Positions 49,124-61,065 are shown, counted from the first letter of the stretch. The stretch is DNA of 64,000 bases from Tetracentron sinense (GCA_015143295.1 CM026564.1:13380416-13444415), one strand, 5' to 3'. Notes: a model not told the origin generated them from the sequence alone. Made by a program: numbers and translations.

Positions 49124-50836
49124 AGTTTTTCTATCAAAATAGGCTCCAAGTTTTACAAAACCTTTAAAAATAGGCTTTGACTTTTCAAAATAATTTTTTA
49201 AGGTTTTGACACATGTGGACCTCGCACACGTGCAAGACTTAAGCCTACATAGGCCAAAATGCCCTTATGTTCATCTCTCTCCCACAGTTCACTCTACGAA
49301 GGAAAAAACAATTTTTTTTGGAGAAAAAAAACTCTGTCATTGTCATTGTGTTCGTTCAAAAATCCGATCGCTCTCTTCCTTGTTCAACTCGATTCATCTG
49401 ATATAAAGGTAATGATTCATTTTCATCTTCCTTGGTAATATATTCTCAACGTTCATTAGAGTTTTCTTGAATCCATTTCAAAACCTTCTTTATTTTTTTA
49501 TATTATGTTGTTTAAGGTATTTTCTTGTATAGGTTTTGTTAGATTTCATGTTTTGATTATCTCTCTTTAATTGTAAATTCAAAAATGTATGTGAAGAATG
49601 TTGCCTTTGAATATGTGGTTGTTGCATTCAAGGGTTTAGAAATTGTAAATTTGTATTGATGTAATGAGGATGTTGTAAATTTGTGGAAATATGAACTTGT
49701 ATAAATTTTAAAAAGCTTTCATTTATAAATGTAACTTAATGTTTTCAGATTTTTAGATTTTTTAGATGTCTATGGTGTATTTAGTTGGTGTATAAATGTT
49801 ATTGAATGATTATATGATGTATAAATATGATAATGTACTTATATGGTTTGTTTAATATCGATCGATCATTATTATTAGATCAATCAATTGATGATATATC
49901 ATCTCATATGTGACTCGATAATATATCATTGATCGATCTATTTAGAATAACGATGATCGATATCTGATAGCAATCGATCAATATAAGATGTCGATCAATT
50001 GCTATTAACGACCTAACATTATGTAAAAACGATATGACATTATAGATGAGCGATCTGAGAACAACTATAAAATTTTACATTTAAACCAATCATATAAGTA
50101 CACTCATATTTATATATCATATAATCATTCAATAACATCTATACACCAACTGAGTACACCATAGATATATCTAAAAATCTGAAAACATTAAGTTACATTC
50201 ATAAATGAAAGATTTTTCAAATTTATACAATTTCACATTTTTTACAAATTTACAACATCCTCATTACGTCAATACAAATTTATAATTTCTAAATCCTCGA
50301 ATACAACAATCACATCATCGAATGCATAGTCTTTCCTTTTGTTTTGGAGACAACATTTTTCAAATACATTTTTGAATCTGCAAAAATCAATTAATTAAAA
50401 AGAGATGATCAAAACATGAAATCTTAAAAAGCCTATACAAGAAAAATACCTCAAACAACAAAATAGCCAAAATAAAGAAGTTGTTGGAATTGATTCATGA
50501 AAACCCTAATGAACGTTGAGAATGTATTATCAAGGAAGATGATAATTAATCATTACCTCTATATCGGATGAATCGAGTTAAACAAGAAAGGGAGTGATCA
50601 AATTTTCAAACGAACACGAAGACAAAGTTTTTTTTTTTTCTCCAAAAAAAAAGGTTTTTCCTTCATAGAGTGAACTGTGGAAAAGAGATGAACATAAGGG
50701 CATTTTGGTCTATGTAGGCTTAAGATTGCACATGTTCGAGCCTCTCACATGCCAAAGCCTAAAAAAGCTATTTTGAAAAGTCCAAGCCTATTTTAAAGGT
50801 CTTGCAAAACTTAGAGCCTATTTTGGTAAAAACCTC
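49124..50836. mobile_element. Foldback / Mutator-like element, 1.7 kb, 9-bp target duplication ACTCATTAG
   Basis: Almost the whole element is two inverted arms of roughly 850 bp meeting near 49980. Examples are AGGCTCCAAGTTTTACAAAA on the left with its complement near 50800, and GGCCAAAATGCCCTTATGTT on the left with its complement near 50700. ACTCATTAG stands at 49115-49123 and 50837-50845. A 9-bp duplication and long inverted repeats fit Mutator-like elements. No transposase. An 8-bp reading with ends starting GAG is also possible. Confidence 0.85.
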
Positions 50837-50845
50837 ACTCATTAG

Positions 50846-51694
50846 GATATCTAGAATGAGTTTAATAGGAACCGGAGCTGAAGCTCCCAAAACTTTTTTT
50901 CAAAATTGAATTTCCCAAAACCAGTGTTTTAAACTCTAGACTAACTAGTGACAAAAAAAAAAAAAAACTCCAGACCAGACAACCAGTTCACTCACGAATG
51001 GAACCCCTCAACAGGTTTGTTTGAACTCTCTATGGGTCAAGCATCTAATCTAAAATGAACCAATTCAAACTGCTTGACCTGATATGACCTCTGTGACCTG
51101 AACAGTTTTTTTTGGATTACTACAAAAGCCATATTTAATTCATTTAATATGTATAGTGCATGGACATGACCAGACCATAGGTGGAACCCACACAAGCCAC
51201 CCTTGGGTTAGCTACCTAGCCCGCAGACTAACTACGTCAGTCCTCATATAACCACGTCTGCGGCCCAAATGGACTGTGGATTTGGGTAATCCACCCTAGT
51301 TGGCAATCAAGTACTGACTGCCACATGAAAGAGACTTCCCGACGAAAAGGGGTCATTTGCTAGCTTTTGAGAATCCTAAAATAAGGATCCCCTCTTATTT
51401 CCCAATGAAGAGGTGCCACGTAGCACCCAATTCAAATAAGAGAGCAATCTCCTCTCATTTTTTAAAAGATAAGAATCTTTCTACTTTTGAAGGGAAATAT
51501 TTTATCATCCCAAGTTTTCCAAAAATGAAACCAATATTGGATCATCTAAAAAGGGGGACTCTTATACGCCCCAAGTTTCTCAAGATAAAGGAAACCAACT
51601 ATCTTGGACAGATGTCCCTCTCTAAGGAGAGGGATCCCCTTTTGACCTCCCCAAAAATAGGAAGTCAAAGAAGAGACCAAAGAGGACTCTTCAA
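50846..51694. other. Non-coding flank; left extension of an LTR-like arm
   Basis: An open frame at 51357-51719 has no recognisable domain and a Lys/Pro/Ser-rich composition typical of translated LTR sequence. I do not call a gene. A TATA-like box (TATAAAAGAG) near 51697 hints at an LTR. Confidence 0.35.
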
Positions 51695-52130
51695 AAATAT
51701 AAAAGAGGGTTTCTTGTGACTCCCCCCCCAAAGGAAGATAGAATAGAAGAAAAAATTTTCTTTCTTATTGAAACAAGAATTCACAATAAGCTCCAAAAGA
51801 AGAAGAAGACTCCTTTTACATGGAGAACACAAGGTGAACCCCTCAAACAACAACTTTTCTTCCTTTTTCTCTTTTCTTAATATACAAAGACCTCAACGAG
51901 GCACTCTGTAAAGCCTACATGGGAATTAGACACCCCCTTTGAATAAATAAAAATTATTCAAATCTTTGTTCTTCTTATTCTTCTTTTTAATCAGAGGTAC
52001 TTCCCCAAATCGGAAAGGTAATTAACAATCCGGGTTTACCCAGATTAGAATGACAGTCCACCACAAAATAATAAAATCCACACAATAGTCAATTTGATTT
52101 GATAGCAAGATCCAAGATGTCTACTCATAA
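51695..52130 (+). repeat. LTR-like arm, left member of an inverted pair
   Basis: Contains TATAAAAGAGGGTTTCTTG, then TACAAAGACCTC, GCCTACATGGGA and TAATTAACAATCCGGGTTTA. The same blocks occur in reverse complement at 53250-53695. Promoter-like box, AATAAA (near 51942) and lack of coding suggest LTR sequence, lineage unknown. Confidence 0.5.
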
Positions 52131-52160
52131 AAAGTGCTTGAAATTTGCGTGTGCAGCCAT

Positions 52161-53250
52161 TGTTGCCCAGTTATTGGACCCTAGAGGGGTGATTAGGGTC
52201 AATGACTGATTTAAATTAATATTTAGCTTCTTTTTACAGAATTTAAGATTGAGCTAAATTAACAATGATAGAAACAATTAATGCAAAGATAAAGGAAATG
52301 ATAAGAGACAAAGAGTGCAAAAACAACATAATTGTTATCGAGGATTGGCACTCCTGCCTACGTCCCCGTCTCAAGCTCTCCGACTCAAAGGATTCAACAC
52401 GATTTCACTATCGCATGAGTTTTTTCGTAGATGAAGCCCAAACCTTTACAATCATTTTCTCGGGCAAGAATTACCACCTTCAATGCAAGAGAACACCCTC
52501 TCTTGACTTCACAAAGCTCTTCGGCTTCTCGGACAAGAATCCTCAATTCTTGATTTGCTTTAATATACAAATGAAAGTTTCGATTTGAATCCAGATAAAG
52601 TGTTCCTTATTGAGCTAAATAAGATTGGAATGAACACTCTAAAATATCTCAAAAGATTGGGAGTTGAAAGCTCTTATAATGAGAGTTTGGGATTCTAGGT
52701 TTTCAACGTATAATTTTGATGAGAATTGAATGCAGCTAGATATTTGATCTATGTTTGTTTAAGAGTTGTTTGATGTTCATAAATGAACTCAATTTATAGT
52801 TGAGCATTCAATCTAGCCGTTGGAAACTCATTAAATGCGAAAATGACCATTAAAAACTAGTCGTTAGAGTGTTCCCGCAAGCAGTCGTTGATGAGTGCAC
52901 CAAAGTGCAGCTCAGTCATTGACGAGTGATACTGTTGAATTGAAATTCAGCTACTGTTTCTTCCACTAGTTGACCAGTGCTGGGACTGCTGTCCCACTCG
53001 TCGACGAGTCCTTTGTTTTTCAATAGAATTCTCATATTTTAAGACCAATAAGATGGGAATGAATTCCTTGGACTTTTAGCATGATTTTAACCATATTTTA
53101 AGATGTTTTAGAGCATTGAAATGGTTTGCAATTAAGTCATGACTTCCAAAGATCAATTTATGGTTTTGAGCATTCCAACTTTTCAAGCTAATGAGGACTT
53201 TTTACATAAGTCCTAGTGTAACTCGTAAATTTCATCTTGTGTGTCAAATT
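52161..53250 (-). repeat. Copia-type LTR (same family as 22302-23730), minus orientation
   Basis: On the minus strand it ends CACCCCTCTAGGGTCC then ACTGGGCAACA at 52161. It shares CCAAGGAATTCATTC, GCTTGAGACGGGGACGTAGG-like and TCGTCGACGA motifs with the solo LTR at 22302-23730. The right (5') edge is unclear. Flanked on both sides by the inverted LTR-like arms. Confidence 0.6.
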
Positions 53251-53695
53251 GCCTCAATTATTGTATGGAGTTTATTATTTTATATGGGGGACTATCCTTC
53301 CAATCTGAGTAAACCCAGATTGTTAATTATCTTCCCGATTTAAGAAAGAACCTCTTATTAAGAAAAAAAAATGAACAAGATATTGAATAAAATATATTTA
53401 TTTATTCAATTGGGTTACCCAGATCCCATGTAGGCGTTACAGGATACCTTATAGAGGTCTTTGTATCCAAAAAAGAAACAAAAAGAAAGAGAATTGGTCA
53501 TATTGAGGATTCACCTTATATTCTCCATTGGTGGGAGATCCTTATTTTTTCTCCTTGGTTGATGTTTTTTCTATCAACGAAAAAAAGCTCTTTGTGCCTT
53601 TTTCGTCTCTTGCTTCGTGGATTTCTTCTCATGTCTTTTTTCGTATGTTTCTTGGGGTTTCTTGTGAGAAACCCAAGAAACCCCCTTTTTATATC
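53250..53695 (-). repeat. LTR-like arm, right member of an inverted pair
   Basis: Reverse complement of the blocks at 51695-52130 (TTAACAATCTGGGTTTAC, CGCCTACATGGGAT, TACAAAGACCTC, TATAAAAAGGGGGTTTCTTG). It is cut at 53695 by the Tat LTR. Confidence 0.5.
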
Positions 53696-54568
53696 TGTGA
53701 GCACGGGATTTTACTCACAAGAGTTTGATTAGAGTCGCCACCTATTAATTCAGAAGTGATAAGTCCCCGGGCGATGGATAAGGTCTTAGTCTATGGGAGA
53801 GATCTAGGTAAGAGGTTCAGTTAAGTCCGGGGAAGGTGTTAGGCACATCGAGACTTTCATTTTATAATGGTTCCCTACTTACTAGGTGTAAGCCAAATTA
53901 AAGTCAAAATTTATTCAAATGATTAAGTGTTTAAAGTAATATTAATCTAAGAAAGAGAAAAGCTAACTAGGGTCGAACTCGGGTTAGATTGCCTACGTAC
54001 TCACAAGGGTGAGATCAGCCTGAGCGTATTTCTGACACATGCGCCCGTGCCAAGGTTAGGGGTGTGTATGTGTGCACCAAGGGTGGCTAAGGGTCTAGTC
54101 CGATAGACTAGGGTTTAGGTTGACCTGATTAGTCAAGTGCATGTTTAGGCCCAATAGGCGAAGGGTTAGTCCGGTAGACTAGGGTTAGGCCTGGTAGGCC
54201 AAAGATGAGACTGGTAGGCTAAGATTGGGCTTGGTAGGCAAGGGTAAGCCCAATAGGCTAAGAGATAAGGCCCGGTAGGCTAAAAGAGGATTTAACCAAA
54301 GTTATGGTTGCTAACCGGGGTTAAAAGGGAGCCCTAATCATGGTAATAGCTCAAAAGTATGCATTCTTGGTCTTTTATATTTTTGAATTTTTTTGAGATT
54401 TTTCACGGGTTAAGGGGTGCTTAAGTATGGTTGAAAATTAATTGGAGTTAGGTTAACCCCAGTTAACGGTACTGGTCTGGTCAGGGTGAGCCCAGAAGCA
54501 TGACAGAACCTAGAATGGCCTCCTACCTGGTCTGAGTCATGTGCAAAGCCCAATATACAGAAAATAGG

Positions 54569-55836
54569 GAATAGCGATAAATTGTTTACCACCATTCCAA
54601 AACTTTCACAATTTGGAATAGCGGTATACAGACGATGGCCATTAACAGTGTTTTCCAGTGTGGACTTTGCTGGTATGTGGGTGAGGTTAGGGATGAAACC
54701 ACAGGGTCCTGGACCCTTAAACTTAAAGAGGGAACTGCCTTGAGTGTCCTGGGCCTTTGGTGGGCCCAGGGAGTGGTCTGAAGTAGGCCTAACAGTGGGC
54801 AGAAGTCACTGTGAACAGAAGCTTAGAATGGTGGTAGAGTATTTACCGTCATTCTGGATAGTCTAGAGTTAGGGCCATTTTAACCACTGTTACGAAGGTG
54901 GGTTGAGCCCGAAAGGACCAGGCCAAGTAGGTAAGGGCCTGAGGGACCTAACCTAGGCCCTGAAATGGACCAGGGCCCACACAAAAGGTGCTAGGACCAT
55001 TGAGATCCAAAAGGCCAGGAATGGCGGTATTCTATTGTCATTCTTGGTATTCTCCAGAAATTGACTTTTCTCCTCCCTGGACAGGATTAGGGCTAACCCA
55101 GGGGATCCCTTATGGGCTGAGGGTCCCCCTAGAGAATAAGTAGAGGTTCCATGCACGCGGGGGGCCACTGAGCCAAGGTGAAAACCCTTAAGAGGGTCCC
55201 CCATACCTATGGAGAGGTAGGGGACATCTGTCCTTTGGTTAGAGCTGAAGCAAAACAGAAATGAAATACCCCTAGAGTAGGACAAGGGGTTTACAGGGCT
55301 TTAACAGAAAGCAAAGAGTAGGGGAGTTACTCTACCCTCTTCGGTTGATCTCTTAACAGTGGTGGGAGGCGGTGGTGCACGGCTGAGGACCATGGGGGTG
55401 GCCTAGTATAGCTCCTGGTACCCTAGGGGTCTGCCTTGATGGAGGGAAACAAAATGGAGAGGTTGGGTTTGGCCTGGTTAAGCTCCAACAGAGTTTAGAC
55501 TTGGGTTTTTTGGAATGAACTCTAAGGCTTAGAGTGGGGGATATTTATAGGATTAGAGGGACCTTAGGGCATTTTGGGGATTATCCTTGACGTTCTAGAC
55601 ACACTGGAGCTGGAGTGGTGCAGGGGTGCCAGCGCGCGGTTTAAACCAAAACCTAATAATGGCGGTAGAGTTTCTACCGTCATTCCTGATTTAGCTTAAA
55701 CTGGGAATGGTGGTAGAAACTTTACTATCATTTCCTGTTTTTTGCTAAACAAGGCCCAACCTCGCACACGATTGGCTTATGGTACTATTTATTTTGCTAA
55801 AAAAGTAAATGGCGGTAAAGTTATTACCGCCAGTCC
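54569..55836. repeat. Array of about seven dispersed ~30-nt hairpins in the Tat LTR
   Basis: Imperfect palindromes of the form AATGGCGGTAGA...TCTACCGTCATT lie at 54569-54598, 54615-54640 (half), 54826-54855, 55018-55045, 55658-55686, 55704-55735 and 55808-55836. Loops are short (3-6 nt). Several differences between copies keep pairing as G-U or G-C. Confidence 0.75.
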
Positions 55837-55959
55837 TAGGATTTTTCAAAAAAGCAATGGGGGCCCCACAGCAACGGGTCTCTAAGGTTTGTGGGCCCCT
55901 GTTTGGGCCCATAGAAGGGTTTGGCTTCGGTTTTGAGGTTCTTGGGCCTGAAATAGGCC

Positions 55960-56245
55960 CTGGGTGAACCTAGGGTTTACCTAGGATTAGGCCTAGGGTT
56001 AGACTGGGGTGTACCTAGGGTTAGGCCTAGGGTTTAGGGTTTGCTTAGGTTTGACCTAGGGTTTGATTAAGGGTTTACCTAGAGTTTACTTAGGGTTAGG
56101 CCTAGGGTTTGACTAAAGTTTTATCAAAGGTTAGAGCTAGGGTTTGACTGAGGTGTACCTAGGGTTAAGCCTAGGGTTTAGGGTTTGCTTAGGTTTGACC
56201 TAAGGTTTGCCTAAGGTTTGACTAAGGTCTACCTAGGGTTTAGCT
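55960..56245. repeat. Degenerate CCTAGGGTTT repeats (telomere-like words)
   Basis: Repeats of CTAGGGTTTAGGGTTTGCTT and TTAGGCCTAGGGTTTGAC, about 20-35 bp apart. Words equal to the plant telomere unit TTTAGGG occur, but most units are not exact and they lie inside the LTR. Confidence 0.8.
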
Positions 56246-56325
56246 GGGAATAACCATGGATAATGATCTTAACAATGGTTAAGGTAGGGTGTAAAAATTA
56301 GGTGCTTACAGCTGCCCCTCTTTTT

Positions 56326-59030
56326 CGGAGAGTGTCAAGTTGGTAATTGAACGACAAAAAATGAAATCATCCTATTTTTACACAAAGATTGGTTTTTTGG
56401 GGGATGATGGTATGCATGCATGCTGTGCAATTGGTGGGTGCAATGCGCTTGCCTATACCTACTGGGGATATGAGCGACTTATGCTGGGGAAAGAAGAAAT
56501 TGTCAAGGCCACTCTCTAGGGAATGAATAGTAGTCTAGGCTACTTATGCTGGGGATGAATGAATTCTATGAAAGAAGGCATGTCCCGGAGATGCTAGCCA
56601 GGCAAGTTGTTATGTCGTTACCTGAAGGTGCTTAGCCAAAACAAGCGAAGGACACACGGAGTGTCATAATGTGGACATGCAAGAGGTGTAGCGGTATAAT
56701 AAGTGAGTTATCAAGGTACACACAGGATGTCAAGGACACAAAGGGTGTCAAATGGGACATGAATGAGGTATCAGTATGTTGACAAGGTATGTTATGTCAA
56801 TGGATACGCAGGATGTCAAGGGGACATGCGAGGTGTTGGCATGTTGACAAAGTGTATTATGTCAATGTTCACTTGGGATGTCGAGTACACACGAGGGTGT
56901 CGAAGGGGACATAAAGGAGATATCGGCATGTTGACAAGGTGTGTTATATCAATGGATACGCAGGATGTTAAGGGGACATACGAAGTGTCGGCATGTTGAC
57001 AAGGTGTATTATGTCAATGTTCACCTAAGATGTCGATGACACACGGGGGTGTCGAAGGAGATATTAGCATGTTGACAAGGTGTGTTATGTCAATGAATAC
57101 GCAGGATGTCAAAGGGACATACAGCAGGTAATACCGCGGTATGACGAGTTTGTCAAGAAGCATACAGGATGTCGGAGACACATAGGGTGTCGAAGGAGAC
57201 ATACGGGAGGTATCGGCATATTGATAAGGTGTGTTATGTCAATGGATACGCAAGATGTCAAGAACACACGGGATGTCGAAGGGGTTGTGGCATGTCCCAG
57301 AGGCACTAGTCGAATTGATTTTGAAAATGGCCAAGAGACGCTAGATTTTGATGATGTCATATAGGGTGTAAAGGCGAGGATGCTTTCCCATGACTCTATT
57401 GACTGCGACTTACGGGGATGCCCTGCGTCGGCTTCTTCTGCTTGTCATGCCAGGGCTGCTTGATGCAAACTGATATGACCAGGTCTCGGTATCAGAAGTT
57501 GTGTTTTGAAAAATGTTTTTAGAAAAATGTTGTGGACTTTTGCAAAAGGTATTTATTTTGACAGAAAGAATGTTTAGCTAACTTTTAGATTTGCCAGGAA
57601 ATTACCTTTGTCAGGGCTTTAGAGGATTTGTAATCCATGTTTTACTCTCAGAGAGTGGAGTATGACCCAGAAGAGGTTTCGTCACCGCTGGGGATGTTTG
57701 GGGGTAGACATGCTTGTCTTGCTACCGTTGGAGATTGGGGATTCTGGCCGGGGAGAAGCTTGCTGAAGTGGAAGCTTCTAGACTCTTTCTAGGGAGAGTA
57801 TTGTGGAGAGTAATTGGAGACTTCTACTAGGGATGCGTTGAGGAATTAGATGTTGGACTGTTGGGGAGTGGAACTCTATTGAGACCATCAACTATCTGCT
57901 TGGAAGTTGCTGCGTCTATTGGGGAGTTCGGTGAGACTGATTACTGCCAGATTTTGTTGCCAAAATACTCTTCAACTTTTTTCCTTTTTTTACCATTGGA
58001 ATAACCAAGTCATGGGGTTTGCTTAATTTTTACGCAATGAGGTCATTTTTGATTTTTCTCATGTCTGTGAAGCTGGTTGATTTTTGTCCCTTTTTTGCCC
58101 CTAGTCGCAAGACTAGTTCTAGGAGTCACGTAATTTTTGAGCAATGAGCCTGTTACCGATTTTCACTCATGCCCGCGATTTGTTGGGGGAAATGGATCTT
58201 CTCACTTCATGGTCCTGAATGGCCCTCTACTGACGATTTATGTTCCGCTGGGGATGTAGATGTGATACTACACTTGCACTCGTAGTTTCTAGGGGATCTA
58301 GGAAGACTTAGACTAGGACAAAATGTAGGCTAGGGGACCGAAGTTTGGGACACCCTAGGATTATTCCTTTTGCAGTTGATTTGCACTCTCTTGGGGATTT
58401 GTACCTTGGGATTTCTACTAGATATTTTTTTTTGTCTTCACTGGAGAATTTTTCTCTTTGATCAAGGCTAACTTCTGGGGAGTTGGAGAGAGATTGTCTC
58501 TGCTTGGGGAATGCTCTCGAGAGAGGTTATCCCCAAAAGATCTCCGTAGTGAGGTTGATTCTGCTAGGGGAAGAGTCCAGAGAGGTTGTCTCTGTCAGAA
58601 ATCTCTGTCTTTTGAGAATATTTCAACTTCTATTTTGGGTTTTCCTTTGATAGAAGTTTTATACCATTGAGAGTTGACTCGACTGGGGAAGTCAAGGGGA
58701 TTTTGACTTTGTTTGGGAAAAATCGACTCTGTAGGGAGACTTTTAGAGAGATTTTGACTCTACTTGGGAGATGATTCTGGAAATATCTTAATTCTTTAGT
58801 GATTGCATATGATTGTCAGGTTGTCTACGTACCCTTTACAGGATCAGGCCATAACGTAGTTCAGACTAATGCCGCAGAGGGCAAGGGAGGGTGTCCCTGA
58901 AAAGGTTTTATGAAAGAAGAGATGTTCGGCTCAAAGGAGCTAACTAGTGGATTTTATTGATTTGAAAATAGTTTACATTGCTGGAGATAAGGAGTGTGTC
59001 AAGGATGGCCTCCTGTCTTTTCCTGGAGAA
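56326..59030 (-). mobile_element. Tat element 3' internal non-coding region
   Basis: Between the polypurine tract and the end of integrase. 56700-57290 is a tandem array with a period of about 140-153 bp (TATGTCAATGGATACGCAGG, GGCATGTTGACAAGGTGT). 57600-58800 is rich in CTGGGGAT/TTGGGGA words. No coding domain; some Tat elements carry an extra ORF here, but none is visible. Confidence 0.65.
56700..57290. repeat. Tandem array, period about 140-153 bp, four units
   Basis: TCAATGGATACGCAGGATGT recurs near 56797, 56950, 57092 (variant) and 57240 (variant). Each unit also holds a half-unit starting GTTGACAAGGTGT. Confidence 0.75.
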
Positions 59031-59051
59031 TTTACGAGTGTAAAGCGCCTA

Positions 59052-60467
59052 TCAGATCAAGACCCTAAGCGTAGTATTATTTAACTTTGTCCATGTTGAC
59101 TGGTTCTGGGATGTCTTCGTCATCCATATGTCCGAGTCGAAGGGCACTGCCGGCGAATTTGTCTCGAACAATGTATGGGCCTTCGTAGTTGGGAGTGAAC
59201 TAGCCCCTAGGGTCAGGGCGGTTTGGCAACATTTTCTAGAGAACCAGGCCACTGACTTCGATGTTTTGAGGCTTGAATTTTCTGTTGAATGCCCTAGCCA
59301 TATGCCTTTGGTAGGCCTAAGAGTGGTTGATGGCTTTTAGTCGACGCTTTTCTATCAGATTAACTGCTCATATCTGGTCTGTGCTCATTCTGCTTCTAAG
59401 ATTTCTGCTTCCATTAACACCCTGAGTGATGTAATATTTACTTCGATGAGGAGGACTGCTTCCAGAACATAAGCCAGAGAGAATGGTGTTACCCTAGTTG
59501 AAGTTTTGATGGATTAACTGTAGGTCATGAATGCGTATGAGAGGATCTCATGTCAGGCAGAGTGATTGGTTGTCATCTTCTCTATGATTTTCTTCATGTT
59601 TTTGTTGGTGGCTTCAATAGCACCATTGGTCTGTGGCTTGTATGACATGGAATTGTGATGTTGTATCTTGAATTTCTAGCAGAGATCTGTTATCTCTTTG
59701 TTGTAGAAGTTGAGAGCATTATCTGTTACAATCTTAAATGGGGCACCATATCGGCAGATGATGTCCTTTTTCAGAAAACGCTAAACCACAGATGTTGTGA
59801 CATTGGCATAAGAGGCTGTCTCGACCCATTTTACCAAATAATTGATTGCTACCAGGATGAACTAATATCCGTTGGATGCTTTTGAGATTATGAGCCCGAT
59901 GACGTCGATGCCCTAAGCTAAGAATGGCCATAGAGCAGTGAGATTGTGTAGCCTGGTTAGCGGTGCATTGATCCTGTTGGCATAGATTTGGCCCTGGTAG
60001 CACTTCTGTATATGCTGGCAATAGTCAGATTCTATTGAAGACCAGTAGTAGCCCAGCCTGAGTATCTTGTTGAAGAGCATTAATCCGTTCATGTATGGGT
60101 CGTAAGTTCCTTCGTGAACTTCTTCAACTACTTGTGCTGCTTCATGAGTATCAAGGCATCTGAGCCAGATCTAGTTCGACAATCTCTTATACAAGATTCC
60201 CCCTGAAATGACAAATTGAATAGCCAACCTTCTGATTACCCGACGGTCTATTTTGGTGGCATCGAGTGGGAAGGTCCCGTCCTCGAGATACTGCTTGATG
60301 TCTGCATACCAAGGCTTGTTGTCTGATACCTCTTTTCTCTTAAGGCAGTAGGCATGTTGATCTTGTTGCTGAATCTCAATTGGCCATAGCATGACTCCCC
60401 TGGGGATTTGAACCATAGAGGTGAGAGTGGCTAGTGCATCGACAAATCTGTTGTGGTTCTTGGACAT
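59052..60467 (-). pseudogene. Tat Ty3/gypsy integrase and aRNH-integrase linker, degraded
   Basis: Minus strand from 60467: SKNHNRFVDALATLTSMVQI and KPWYADIKQYLEDGTFP (linker after the extra RNase H). Next is VHEGTYDPYMNGLMLFNKIL with GYYW (zinc-binding region), then GIDVIG, VTDNALNFYNKE and GAIEATNKNMKK, which carry the three catalytic acidic positions D, D, E. The C-terminal part follows (LRVLMEAEILEAE, AFNRKFKPQN) down to about 59052. Several in-frame stops and frame changes (near 60160, 59910, 59850, 59690) show it is dead. Content and order match the Tat/Ogre group. Confidence 0.88.
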
Positions 60468-60551
60468 GTGATTGAAGGTGATTCTTTTGAATTGAGTGAT
60501 CAGTACATTGAGGTAGGCTAGGTAAGGGACCAGCTTGGCTTCTTAGATGAC

Positions 60552-60872
60552 TCAAGATTCATTTGTCTGGCAGATTACCAAAGATGAGTCACCGTAGACG
60601 TCTATCTCTTCAATCCCGATGCTCAGGGCTTCTTTTAGCCAGGCTATGCATGCCTCATACTCTGCTTCGTTGTTTGAGCATCTGAATTTGAGCTTGACTG
60701 AGATAGAGAGGTGTGCTCCCTTTGGTGAGATCAGGAATGCTCTTGCCCCATCACCATGACTGTTAGCGGCTCCGTCGCAGTATAACTCCCAACCCAGGTA
60801 TTGCTGCTCTTCAGACTTTACATACAGGATGACTTCATTTGCGAATTGATCATGTACTGAGATGTGGCCCAA
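60552..60872 (-). pseudogene. Additional archaeal-type RNase H (aRNH) of the Tat element
   Basis: WELYCDGAANSHGDGARAFL, then LKFRCSNNEAEYEACIAWLK and IEEIDVYGDSSLVICQ. The D, E and D catalytic residues are visible in YCDGA, NEAEYEA and GDSSLV. A second, complete RNase H after the RT-linked one is the known hallmark of Tat-lineage gypsy elements. The frame is open for 106 codons, then broken. Confidence 0.9.
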
Positions 60873-61065
60873 TGCTGGACTGTAGGCCAGATGGTCTGCG
60901 ATTGCCTATCCCTTGATTGACTTCTGAGTCATGTATGCGATGTCGAATTCAGACAACATCATAAGCCATTGGACTGTCTTTCCAGTAGTAGCTAGCTTTT
61001 CTAGTACGTACTTGAGTGGATCCATCCGGGAGATCAAGATTATTGGGTAAGAAAGCAGATTAGTG

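Larger units (their letters stand above)
53696..56310 (-). repeat. 3' LTR of a Tat-lineage Ty3/gypsy element (2,615 bp)
   Basis: Minus strand begins TGTAAGCACCTAATTTTTAC at 56310 and ends CCGTGCTCACA at 53696. The terminal TGTAAGCAC/GTGCTCACA form an inverted pair. A polypurine tract precedes it (AAAAAGAGGGGCAGC, plus-strand 56311-56325). The interior holds about seven 30-nt hairpins (see findings) and a stretch of TAGGGTTT-type repeats at 55970-56240. No target duplication can be scored because the 5' LTR is not in the window. Confidence 0.82.

Noticed and set aside
51357..51719. 120-codon open frame
   Set aside because: No domain, low-complexity Lys/Ser/Pro composition, and it overlaps LTR-like sequence.
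52265..52588. 107-codon open frame
   Set aside because: It is antisense to the copia-type LTR at 52161-53250 and has no recognisable domain.
55960..56245. Interstitial telomere from a chromosome fusion
   Set aside because: Units are mostly not TTTAGGG, and the block lies within a bounded LTR.
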